Shown here in pieces: positions 1 to 5,963 of a stretch of 29,124 nt of DNA. The position numbers and the translations under genes are program-made. Under the pieces are notes generated by a model. That model ran no database searches, was not told the DNA's origin, and saw only the letters and a list, made by a program, of their open reading frames with translations. Every line of letters starts with the position of its first letter. Position 1 is the stretch's first letter. This DNA comes from Actinomycetota bacterium (GTDB lineage Bacteria > Actinomycetota > Actinomycetes > Nanopelagicales > Nanopelagicaceae): the NCBI GenBank assembly GCA_947503395.1, contig CANNDP010000001.1, positions 1-29,124 of the forward strand. The letters are read 5' to 3'.

Positions 1-377
1 ACCTTTGACCACCAGACCTCATGTCCATGGCTTAGAGCAACAATTTTCTTGACATTACCTACTCTTAAAAACCTGGCAGAGATTGCAAGTGGAGCTGCAG
101 CTCCAAACCAAATCTTCTCTACTTTGCTCTGCTTTATAACTCTTCTAACTGCCCTTATTACCCGAGGGGTAGGCAGCAATATCTTGGATGAGTCGCGAAT
201 TACTTTAACGCCAAAGTTTTCTAGCCATTTCTGATCAAAGCTCTCACTGCCAATTTGCTTTGAGGTATAGACAATAACTTCGCCTTTTGGCATTCTTTCA
301 AGTAGGCCAATAATGAAAGTTTCAATTCCTCCTGCGCGCGGGCCAAAATCATTGGTCAGAAGCAATATTGAAGGCAT
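1..377 (-). CDS. pimB: Glycosyltransferase family 4, PimB-type (3' part cut by window edge)
   Basis: About 125 N-terminal residues of a GT-B fold glycosyltransferase are visible; the rest lies beyond the left edge. The N-terminus reads MPSILLLTNDFGPRAGGIET. The NDF-PR-GGI pattern is typical of actinobacterial PimB', which adds the second mannose to phosphatidylinositol mannoside on the cytoplasmic face of the membrane. Around residues 117-119 a SHGHE stretch fits the donor/acceptor-cleft region of GT4 enzymes. The ATG at 377 is favoured because a TAGAAT hexamer lies 6 nt upstream, which suggests a leaderless message. The NlpC/P60 gene lies 22 nt upstream on the same strand, as pimB' and an NlpC/P60 gene are neighbours in Mycobacterium (Rv2188c, Rv2190c). 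The GT4 family call is firm. The exact acceptor is inferred from the N-terminal motif and synteny. Confidence 0.75.
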   Translation of the reverse strand, partial: MPSILLLTNDFGPRAGGIETFIIGLLERMPKGEVIVYTSKQIGSESFDQKWLENFGVKVIRDSSKILLPTPRVIRAVRRVIKQSKVEKIWFGAAAPLAISARFLRVGNVKKIVALSHGHEVWWSK

Positions 378-383
378 TATTAA

Positions 384-389
384 ATTCTA
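384..389 (-). promoter_or_regulatory. -10 hexamer TAGAAT of pimB (leaderless layout)
   Basis: TAGAAT on the minus strand ends 6 nt before the pimB ATG, so transcription would begin at or next to the start codon. No Shine-Dalgarno sequence fits in the remaining space. It lies in the 22-nt gap after the NlpC/P60 stop codon. Confidence 0.6.
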
Positions 390-399
390 CTGATCAACT

Positions 400-1416
400 C
401 TAGAGTCGACGCGCTCCTACATACTTTTTCCGACCAAAGTAGTTTCCAAACTCTGCAATCTGCACTTTAGCTCCAGGTCTTGGCGCATGGACCATCTTGT
501 TCTTGCCAATATAGATTCCAACGTGAGATATGGGAGTGCCGAAAAAGACTAGGTCGCCTGCTTGGAGATTATTTCTTGAAATCGATCTTCCATAACCAAA
601 TTGCGCCCGCGAGGAGTGAGGCAATTTAACCCCAGATTGTTGGAAGGAGCGCATAGTCAGCCCTGAGCAATCCCAACGAATTGGCCCCGCTGCTCCCCAA
701 ACATAATTATCACCAATTTGTTTAACGGCATACCGAAGGGCAGTTCCAGCTCTTCCTGATACGGCATTTGCAAGCTTTGCCTGCTCTTGCGAGTATCTCT
801 GTCGCTCCGCTGCATCCATCGCCTGAAGCTTGAGAATTTTCTCTCGATCTGCTTTCTCTAGTTTTGATAATAACTTTTCGGCTTGAGCAAGCTTGGCTTC
901 AACTTGAGCTGCTTGAGCGCGATAGCGCGCCTCTGCTGCTTGAACCAATCTAACTTTGTCGCTGACTGTTAGTGATGTGGCATCGAGGCGCTGTTTGGCG
1001 GTGGCATACTTTCGAAGCTCTAGCGATTGCTTCCTAGTCACATCCTCTAGCGAGCCAGCAGCTGAGAGATAAAGGGATGGGTCTGAGGAGAAGAGCAGCT
1101 CTAAACCTTCACCGAGTCCTGTTGATTTGTATCGAGCCACTGCAATTGCTGACAGTGATTTCTCAATCGATTCAACGCTAGCTTTTTGAAGATCTGCTTC
1201 TTGGCGCACCGACTCCAATTGGGATTTAAGTCTGGCTAATTGAATCTTGGCAGCTTGGGCATTCTCTCCGGCTTCAGCGGCATCTTCTTGAAGGCGTTCA
1301 ACCTCTGCCCGGACTGCAACTAAGTCAGCGCTCGGGGCAGCGCTAGATGTTGGAAGAAGGGTGATGGCTAGAACTAGAGCCAAGAAAGGCGTTAGCCACC
1401 GAATAGCCAATTTCAT
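400..1416 (-). CDS. Secreted NlpC/P60 peptidoglycan endopeptidase with coiled-coil N-terminus (RipA/RipC-like)
   Basis: This 338-residue protein has a Sec-type signal peptide at residues 1-27 (basic MKLAIR start, hydrophobic core, then SSAAPSA). A long Ala/Glu/Gln/Lys-rich coiled coil covers about 30-215, and a C-terminal NlpC/P60 domain covers about 222-338. The catalytic residues are visible: Cys250 in WDCSGL, His298 in SHVGIYIG and His310 in MVHAPR. The architecture matches actinobacterial RipA/RipC-type D,L-endopeptidases, which cut peptide stems of peptidoglycan during cell separation; in that group the coiled coil can block or position the active site until partners bind. It should act outside the membrane. 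The start is an ATG with a TAGCCT hexamer 6 nt upstream. The substrate bond is inferred from family membership. Confidence 0.9.
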   Translation of the reverse strand: MKLAIRWLTPFLALVLAITLLPTSSAAPSADLVAVRAEVERLQEDAAEAGENAQAAKIQLARLKSQLESVRQEADLQKASVESIEKSLSAIAVARYKSTGLGEGLELLFSSDPSLYLSAAGSLEDVTRKQSLELRKYATAKQRLDATSLTVSDKVRLVQAAEARYRAQAAQVEAKLAQAEKLLSKLEKADREKILKLQAMDAAERQRYSQEQAKLANAVSGRAGTALRYAVKQIGDNYVWGAAGPIRWDCSGLTMRSFQQSGVKLPHSSRAQFGYGRSISRNNLQAGDLVFFGTPISHVGIYIGKNKMVHAPRPGAKVQIAEFGNYFGRKKYVGARRL

Positions 1417-1422
1417 CGCGTT

Positions 1423-1428
1423 AGGCTA
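1423..1428 (-). promoter_or_regulatory. -10 hexamer TAGCCT of the NlpC/P60 gene (leaderless layout)
   Basis: Minus-strand TAGCCT sits exactly 6 nt before the ATG at 1416, the same spacing as the other unit starts in this window. It lies between this ATG and the stop codon of the small Cys-rich gene. Confidence 0.55.
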
Positions 1429-1448
1429 ACTGCGAAAGTAAGGCCAGC

Positions 1449-1682
1449 TCAACCTGAAAGGGCTTGATTTGCCTGTGAATTATTACTTTCTCCCGCGCTC
1501 TGAGCGTAGCGAAGAGGAGGAATCATTCCCCTCGATGAGAGAAGATCAATTACTCGCGCCTCTTCAAGGCCAAGCTCTGAGGGCTCATGGCTCTGATTAC
1601 TCGGGGCAGAAATTAGGACGGAAACTACGCAATCTTTACATGCGATATCTCGCATGATGCAACTATCGCAATCAATAATCAT
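1449..1682 (-). CDS. Small Cys-rich conserved actinobacterial protein of unknown function
   Basis: A 77-residue protein begins MIIDCDSCIMRDIACKDCVV. Four cysteines are arranged C-x2-C-x6-C-x2-C (Cys5, Cys8, Cys15, Cys18), which looks like a metal-binding knuckle. A later segment, EEARVIDLLSSRGMIPPLRY, resembles short uncharacterised actinobacterial proteins that pair a CDSC/CADCVV start with a GLVPPLR-like motif. I recall that similarity from family patterns, not from a search. The reading frame also opens further upstream at a GTG (1718). I prefer the ATG at 1682 because the Cys motif starts right after it and a TATCGT hexamer lies 7 nt upstream. It points the same way as the NlpC/P60 gene and is separated from it by 32 nt. 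An overlapping plus-strand frame shows no family features. Confidence 0.65.
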   Translation of the reverse strand: MIIDCDSCIMRDIACKDCVVSVLISAPSNQSHEPSELGLEEARVIDLLSSRGMIPPLRYAQSAGESNNSQANQALSG

Positions 1683-1689
1683 GAAGGCA

Positions 1690-1695
1690 ACGATA
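1690..1695 (-). promoter_or_regulatory. Candidate -10 hexamer TATCGT of the Cys-rich gene
   Basis: Minus-strand TATCGT lies 7 nt before the ATG at 1682. It fits the TANNNT pattern seen at other starts here but is one of the weaker matches. It supports the shorter start over the GTG at 1718. Confidence 0.35.
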
Positions 1696-1726
1696 GAGAG
1701 CGGCACTGACATCATCACTTGGGCGG

Positions 1727-1732
1727 TAGCGT
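1727..1732 (+). promoter_or_regulatory. -10 hexamer TAGCGT of the RibD-like gene
   Basis: Plus-strand TAGCGT is followed by 7 nt and then the ATG at 1740. It forms a compact divergent promoter pair with the TATCGT on the other strand 31 nt away. It is the main reason for choosing the 1740 start. Confidence 0.45.
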
Positions 1733-1739
1733 GCTACTT

Positions 1740-2261
1740 ATGAAGCAAGGCCCAGAGGTCAAAACGATGGCCAATATTCTCCTGGCAAGGAATCTGGCCA
1801 CCAGCCTTGGGGGTAGCTCAAGGGAGTTAAGTCCCAAAAGTGATCGAATTAGATTCCACCAGATTCGCACGCTAGCCAAAGCGATATTAATTGGCGGCCA
1901 GAGTTATAGAAATGAGCCCTACTCTAAATTGAGCCTTCCGCTCTATATCTCATCTCGCACGCTTAACGAAGGAGCCGCTGGTAATAAATTCATCTTTAAT
2001 CAAGATCCAGCCTGGCTAATTAATCGCGCTTTATTAGAGCAGGGCTGCCCAGTATTGATAGAGGGTGGGGTGAATTTCATCTCGAATTTAATTGCCGAGA
2101 GCCTAATTGATCTTCTCTACATCACCAGAGTTAATCAAGATGGTGATGGCCACTTCTTTGATGAGAGCCAATTACTTAAGAATTACCAGAGACAATCCAT
2201 TGAGGACATAGATGGCGCTAGCTTTGAAAGTTGGGGAGTTAAGTTAAAAAGCAGCGATTAA
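1740..2261 (+). CDS. RibD C-terminal/dihydrofolate-reductase-like reductase
   Basis: The 173-residue product has the fold signature of the RibD-C/DHFR superfamily. It has an N-terminal strand with NLATSLGG (family form NMVASLDG) and an IRTLAKAILIGGQSYRNEPY segment (family form LRA-ADAVLVGA-T-R-E-Y). A GCPVLIEGGVNFISNLI segment corresponds to the G-x-LVEGG-x-L nucleotide-binding loop, and a LIDLLYITR strand follows. Proteins like this reduce pyrimidine or pteridine substrates with NADPH. There is no RibD deaminase domain and no other riboflavin gene nearby, so I do not assign a role in riboflavin synthesis. The usual Asp of SLDG is Gly here, which may mean altered chemistry. An ATG at 1767 with GAGG upstream is an alternative start. 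The 3' end overlaps the convergent EamA gene by 18 nt. Confidence 0.65.
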   Translation: MKQGPEVKTMANILLARNLATSLGGSSRELSPKSDRIRFHQIRTLAKAILIGGQSYRNEPYSKLSLPLYISSRTLNEGAAGNKFIFNQDPAWLINRALLEQGCPVLIEGGVNFISNLIAESLIDLLYITRVNQDGDGHFFDESQLLKNYQRQSIEDIDGASFESWGVKLKSSD

Positions 2262-3083
2262 AAGTACTCCGCCTAGCGCAAAAGCAATTCCTAAGTATTG
2301 AACTTTAGCTAATCTCTCTTGAAGAAATTTATATGCTAAAAGAATTGTCACTATCGGAAATAGCGAACCTAGAACCATAGCGATAGAAACTAGGCCTTTG
2401 GTAGTTGCTACCCCAAGGAGAAAGTTTGCTAGAAAATCTGCAACACCAATAAATATCAATAGTGGAAATTCTTTCCTTGGTATTCCACCAAGGCTTCGAT
2501 ATCTAATCGCTAGCAGAATGCAGATTGATACTGAAGCAACTCTCATCGAAGTCATGGTGTGAAGGGAATCAGTCTCAGAGCCAATTGCAATAAATGTTAG
2601 GGCAGTTCCAAAACCAATTGCAGCTACCACTGCTAACAAGAGAGGCTTTACTGGAAGACCATTTCTTATCTCAGGTCCGCTTGCCATAAATGCTCCCGCG
2701 ATAGCAATTGCTATTCCAATCAACTCAAGAGAGGTAGGTCGCTCACCTCTTGCCAGCGCAAAAAACAATGGAATTAGAACTGAAAGCGAACTAATTGGCG
2801 AAACAACTCCCATACGTCCGGTAGCAAGACCGGTATAAAAAGCGATGAGGCCGATAAACCCAGCGATGCCAGCAATCACTCCTGGGATGAAATAGCCACT
2901 CATTGAAAGATTTGGTCTTATGAATTCTGCAAAAAAGAGAATTGTTAAAAGGCCAAAGATGAGCCCAAATATCTGCGAGATCGCTGTAACGGCGATTGCT
3001 TTAAAGCGCTTAGAGAGGTTTCCAGCTAAGTAATCCGCAGTTCCCCAGAGCAGGCTGGAAGCTAGCGCAAGTAATGAACCCAT
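2244..3083 (-). CDS. EamA/DMT-superfamily transporter
   Basis: The 279-residue integral membrane protein shows about ten hydrophobic segments arranged as two EamA repeats (about 1-135 and 145-279). It begins MGSLLALASSLLWGTADYLA, the typical first helix with a small-residue/LWG motif. Its second half opens with another hydrophobic run near PVKPLLLAVVAAIGFGTALT. Members of the drug/metabolite transporter superfamily move small metabolites across the inner membrane, but substrates vary and nothing here identifies one. The start is the ATG at 3083, with TAACCT 6 nt upstream. It converges on the RibD-like gene with an 18-nt coding overlap and diverges from DUF3000. Confidence 0.85.
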   Translation of the reverse strand: MGSLLALASSLLWGTADYLAGNLSKRFKAIAVTAISQIFGLIFGLLTILFFAEFIRPNLSMSGYFIPGVIAGIAGFIGLIAFYTGLATGRMGVVSPISSLSVLIPLFFALARGERPTSLELIGIAIAIAGAFMASGPEIRNGLPVKPLLLAVVAAIGFGTALTFIAIGSETDSLHTMTSMRVASVSICILLAIRYRSLGGIPRKEFPLLIFIGVADFLANFLLGVATTKGLVSIAMVLGSLFPIVTILLAYKFLQERLAKVQYLGIAFALGGVLLIAAF

Positions 3084-3089
3084 TATTCA

Positions 3090-3095
3090 AGGTTA
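3090..3095 (-). promoter_or_regulatory. -10 hexamer TAACCT of the EamA gene
   Basis: Minus-strand TAACCT, then TGAATA, then the ATG at 3083. The spacer is 6 nt with no room for a ribosome binding site, which suggests a leaderless transcript. Confidence 0.6.
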
Positions 3096-3143
3096 TCGCC
3101 TCATAGGCCCTCGCGCCTCCCGCTGACTCATTTAACTCTTGCC

Positions 3144-3149
3144 TACCCT
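3144..3149 (+). promoter_or_regulatory. -10 hexamer TACCCT of the DUF3000-rnd operon
   Basis: TACCCT is followed by 7 nt and the ATG at 3157. This spacing argues for the 3157 start over an in-frame codon six residues upstream at 3139, which would lie before the -10 box. Confidence 0.6.
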
Positions 3150-3156
3150 TATCCTT

Positions 3157-3723
3157 ATGAAAGAGGCGAATCGAAACTTTGATACTTTTATCGAAGATAT
3201 AAAAGCCATTAAGGCGCGCCCTGAAATCTCCATCTCTGAAATACCTGCGCCGCAAAAACTTGCCCCCTATGCCTTTGCTATCACCGCCGATCTAGCACTT
3301 GATATTGATAGTGAAGATGACATCGCAACTGGCAGATTCGTTCTCCTTCATGATCCAGATGGACAAGAATCTTGGGATGGCACTTTTCGCTGCGTAACCT
3401 TTGTTCGCTCAGCCCTTGATATTGAGATTCAATCAGATCCCATGTTGCCTGATGTTGGCTGGTCTTGGTTTATTGACGCACTCAAAAACAGCGGTGCAAG
3501 TTATAGCCAGCCCAGCGGAACCGTTACTCGAGTGGCGAGCGCATCATATGGAGAACTCTCATCACATGATGAATCATCCGAGATAGAGATTCGAGCCTCG
3601 TGGACTGCAGATAATCCTGAAGAGTTAATGAGCCATGTCCATGCTTGGCTAGAGCTAATGGCAAGCGCAGCAGGCCTTGCCCCTCTTCCTGAGGGTGTGG
3701 CCTCACTTCCGCAAAAGCGTTAA
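3157..3723 (+). CDS. DUF3000 family protein
   Basis: This is a 188-residue soluble protein of unknown function. It matches the actinobacterial DUF3000 family in its core: GRFVLLHDPDGQESWDGTFR, a VRSALDIEIQSDPMLPDVGWSWF region, a GTVTRVASASYG strand and a C-terminal AWLELMASAAGLAPLPEGV. The LHDP-G-E-W-G-FR and W-WL-EA patterns are what I recognise. The gene precedes RNase D by 6 nt, the same pairing as Rv2680-Rv2681 in M. tuberculosis. A link to RNA processing is therefore possible but only inferred from that conserved adjacency. It has no signal peptide or membrane segment. The ATG at 3157 was chosen on the basis of the promoter hexamer. Confidence 0.85.
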   Translation: MKEANRNFDTFIEDIKAIKARPEISISEIPAPQKLAPYAFAITADLALDIDSEDDIATGRFVLLHDPDGQESWDGTFRCVTFVRSALDIEIQSDPMLPDVGWSWFIDALKNSGASYSQPSGTVTRVASASYGELSSHDESSEIEIRASWTADNPEELMSHVHAWLELMASAAGLAPLPEGVASLPQKR

Positions 3724-3729
3724 TTAACT

Positions 3730-5034
3730 GTGAGTGAGCAAGAGACAAATCTTCGCGCCCTAAAGGTTCCAGAACAGGGAACTCCAGAGCTAATTACAAC
3801 TGAGGATTACTTGGCTGCAGCAATTGACCAACTCAAATCTGGTCACGGCCCCATCGCTATTGATGCCGAGCGCGCCTCAGGATTTCGCTATAGCTCAAGG
3901 GCCTATCTAATACAGATATATCGAAGGGGCGGGGGCTTACATCTAATTGATCCAATCCAATTTCACCAAAGCCCTCTAATTGGCCAATTAAATGAAGTTA
4001 TTAGAGGCGAGGAAACAATCATCCATGCCAGCACTCAAGATCTGCCTTGTCTTCGTGATTGGGGCATAGATCCGAAAGAGCTATTTGATACTGAATTAGG
4101 AGCAAGAATTGCAGGTTGTCCAAGAGTTGGCCTCGGTCATTTAGTTGAAAGTTTATTACAGATCTCACTTGCTAAAGAGCATTCAGCTGTTGATTGGTCA
4201 ATTCGCCCACTAGAGCAAGAATGGCTTGATTATGCCGCACTTGATGTAGCCCTACTTATTGATCTGAGAGATAAAGTGGCAGAACTTCTTGAGGCGCAAG
4301 GAAAATTAAAGTGGGCGATGCAAGACTTTGCGGCAATATTAAAAAGTCCTCCCCCGCAAAAGAGAAAGGAGCCTTGGCGAAGAACTTCTGGAATGCATGA
4401 GATTAAATCGCGATATCAACTAGCAATCATTAGGCAGCTCTGGCAGGTAAGAGATGAGATTGCAGCCTCAATTGATCTAGCTCCAGGAAGGCTCCTATCG
4501 GATGCGGTGATCATCGCTTTGGCTAAATCTAATGTGAAGAGTAAAGATGAAATGATGAAACTTAGCGAAGCTAAAGCGCGAATAAGAAATGAAGTTCAGA
4601 AGAGCTACATTGAAACTTGGCTAGAGACATTTCTTGCAGCCCAGAGCTTAACTCAAGAGCAGTGGCCAGAACTTCGAAGCAAGAGTGATTTACTTCCGCC
4701 AGTAAAGATCTGGAAGGTAAAGTTTCCAATCGCTTATGCTCACATAAGCCATGCCAAAGCTAAGTTAAGTGAAATTGCAGGAGAGCTAAATGTCCCGCTA
4801 GAAAACCTCATCGGCCCTGAGTTGGTAAGAAAAGTCTGCTTTGATCAGGCAAGTGAACAAGTCCATAAGATGAGCGAGGCCCTGCTAGCAAGAGTTGAAG
4901 TGCAGTTAAGACTAAATGGGGCAAGAGAGTGGCAGATAGAAAAGTGCTCTCAAGCTCTGGCGGAATGCCTCGGAGAAGCTGAGCCACTGCCCCCTTCCGC
5001 CCCAATCCAGGATGAAACCGAGGCTCAAGAGTGA
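3730..5034 (+). CDS. rnd: Ribonuclease D-like 3'-5' exonuclease with HRDC domain
   Basis: The 434-residue protein has a DEDDy exonuclease domain at about 20-185. Asp45 and Glu47 lie in AIDAERASGFRY (exo I), Asp104 in STQDLPCL (exo II), and Tyr168 and Asp172 in WLDYAALDVALL (exo III). An HRDC domain follows at about 225-300 (LAIIRQLWQVRDEIAASIDL). The C-terminal 130 residues form a helical region common in actinobacterial homologues. In well-studied relatives RNase D trims the 3' ends of tRNA and other structured RNAs. Translation starts at a GTG 6 nt after the DUF3000 stop, so the two genes probably form one operon. A perfect 8-bp inverted repeat begins 7 nt after the stop codon. Confidence 0.92.
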   Translation: MSEQETNLRALKVPEQGTPELITTEDYLAAAIDQLKSGHGPIAIDAERASGFRYSSRAYLIQIYRRGGGLHLIDPIQFHQSPLIGQLNEVIRGEETIIHASTQDLPCLRDWGIDPKELFDTELGARIAGCPRVGLGHLVESLLQISLAKEHSAVDWSIRPLEQEWLDYAALDVALLIDLRDKVAELLEAQGKLKWAMQDFAAILKSPPPQKRKEPWRRTSGMHEIKSRYQLAIIRQLWQVRDEIAASIDLAPGRLLSDAVIIALAKSNVKSKDEMMKLSEAKARIRNEVQKSYIETWLETFLAAQSLTQEQWPELRSKSDLLPPVKIWKVKFPIAYAHISHAKAKLSEIAGELNVPLENLIGPELVRKVCFDQASEQVHKMSEALLARVEVQLRLNGAREWQIEKCSQALAECLGEAEPLPPSAPIQDETEAQE

Positions 5035-5040
5035 GATGAA

Positions 5041-5064
5041 TTACGCAACATTAGAGTTGCGTAA
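5041..5064. promoter_or_regulatory. Perfect inverted repeat TTACGCAA-N8-TTGCGTAA upstream of efeU
   Basis: Two perfect 8-bp arms separated by 8 nt lie between the rnd stop and efeU. The right arm overlaps TTGCGT, which stands 18 nt before the TACTCT -10 hexamer, so a dimeric repressor bound here would cover the -35 element of the iron permease promoter. No T-run follows, so an intrinsic terminator for rnd is less likely, although a hairpin in the mRNA is possible. The cognate regulator is not in the window. Confidence 0.6.
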
Positions 5065-5086
5065 ATCGCTGGAGTTGGTTTACTCT
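5057..5086 (+). promoter_or_regulatory. Promoter of efeU (TTGCGT / TACTCT)
   Basis: A -35-like TTGCGT (5057-5062) is followed by an 18-nt spacer and a -10 TACTCT (5081-5086). The -10 stands 6 nt before the ATG at 5093, which implies a leaderless message. The -35 lies inside the right arm of the inverted repeat. Confidence 0.55.
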
Positions 5087-5092
5087 TAAACC

Positions 5093-5914
5093 ATGCTCAG
5101 CAATTTCCTAATAGCCCTGCGAGAAGGCCTTGAAGCTTCCTTGATCGTTGGAATTCTCGTGGCCTATGTGGTTAAGACCAACCGTCGCCATCTCTTACCG
5201 CCTTTATGGAGCGGAGTTGGTGTTGCCCTAGCTACCTCTTTTGCGCTCGGTGGCTTCCTGGCTTTCACCTCAGCCGAACTCTCTGAAAGAGGGGAGGAAT
5301 TCTTTGCTGGAACTACTTCTTTCGTCGCTGTCGCCCTAGTTACGTGGATGGTCTTTTGGATGAAGGCGACCGCCAGAGCCCTTCGGGATACTCTCCACGA
5401 AAAGGTTGAGACCGCAGCAATGGTTGGTCCCCTAGCACTTGCCGCCGCAGCATTTTTCGCTGTCGCACGCGAGGGCCTTGAGACAGCTCTTTTTGTCTAC
5501 TCAAATTTCCAGGTTGCTGGAACAAAGATTCCTGCCACGATCGGTTTGGTTTCTGGCCTTCTACTTTCAGTTTTACTTGGATATGCCATATATCGAAGAG
5601 CGATTAGGTTCAATCTTTCGAAGTTCTTTACGATAACTGGCGTCGCACTGATTGTTGTTGCCGCTGGAGTTCTATCTTATGGAATCCATGAATTCCAAGA
5701 ATTGGGTTGGCTTCCTGGGGAAGAGTCATATGCCTGGGATGTCACATCCTGGATGGCAGCAGATTCCATTATGGGATCACTGCTTGCTGGAACTATCGGA
5801 TTTGATACTACGATGTCTTGGCTGCAATTGCTTGCTTATAGCGCCTACATTCTTGGAACGCTTTATCTATATCTAAGACCTGCCAAGAGCCTGACCCCTG
5901 TAAGGCAGAGTTAA
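5093..5914 (+). CDS. efeU: FTR1/EfeU-family iron permease
   Basis: The 273-residue membrane protein has about seven hydrophobic segments and the two iron-binding REGLE motifs that define the FTR1 family, at residues 10-14 (ALREGLEASL) and 126-130 (VAREGLETAL). In E. coli-type EfeUOB systems, EfeU transports iron across the inner membrane while EfeO and EfeB work outside. Neither efeO nor efeB lies beside it: the next gene is a thiolase with its own promoter, and the previous one is rnd. It may therefore work alone or with partners encoded elsewhere. Family membership is clear; ferrous versus ferric substrate cannot be read from the sequence. The ATG at 5093 is supported by a leaderless promoter. 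The upstream inverted repeat suggests regulation. Confidence 0.9.
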   Translation: MLSNFLIALREGLEASLIVGILVAYVVKTNRRHLLPPLWSGVGVALATSFALGGFLAFTSAELSERGEEFFAGTTSFVAVALVTWMVFWMKATARALRDTLHEKVETAAMVGPLALAAAAFFAVAREGLETALFVYSNFQVAGTKIPATIGLVSGLLLSVLLGYAIYRRAIRFNLSKFFTITGVALIVVAAGVLSYGIHEFQELGWLPGEESYAWDVTSWMAADSIMGSLLAGTIGFDTTMSWLQLLAYSAYILGTLYLYLRPAKSLTPVRQS

Positions 5915-5929
5915 TAGCTCAAAAGCACT

Positions 5930-5957
5930 TTGCTAATAGGTTACTGACCAGTAACCT
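5930..5957 (+). promoter_or_regulatory. Promoter of the fadA-fadB operon (TTGCTA / TAACCT)
   Basis: A -35-like TTGCTA (5930-5935) is followed by a 16-nt spacer and a TAACCT -10 (5952-5957), which ends 6 nt before the ATG at 5964. The -10 is embedded in the right arm of the 22-bp palindrome. Confidence 0.55.
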
Positions 5958-5958
5958 A
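5937..5958. promoter_or_regulatory. Operator-like palindrome (10-bp arms, 2-bp centre) over the fadA -10 box
   Basis: The arms TAGGTTACTG and CAGTAACCTA are perfect reverse complements around a central AC. The size, near-zero spacer and position over the -10 box are typical of operators for TetR-family repressors, which often control beta-oxidation genes and respond to acyl-CoA. The regulator is not encoded in the window, so its identity is unknown. Chance occurrence of a perfect 10-bp-arm repeat exactly on a promoter is unlikely. Confidence 0.75.
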
Positions 5959-5963
5959 GCGGA

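Noticed and set aside
399..411. CTCTAGAGTCGAC, identical to part of a pUC-type polylinker (XbaI-SalI).
   Set aside because: It encodes the last residues and stop of the NlpC/P60 protein plus a leaderless pimB promoter just beyond, with no other vector sequence. I treat it as coincidence.
1469..1657. Plus-strand 62-codon frame overlapping the Cys-rich gene.
   Set aside because: It has no recognisable motif and no promoter or ribosome site at the spacing used here. The minus-strand frame has the C-x2-C pairs and family-like wording.
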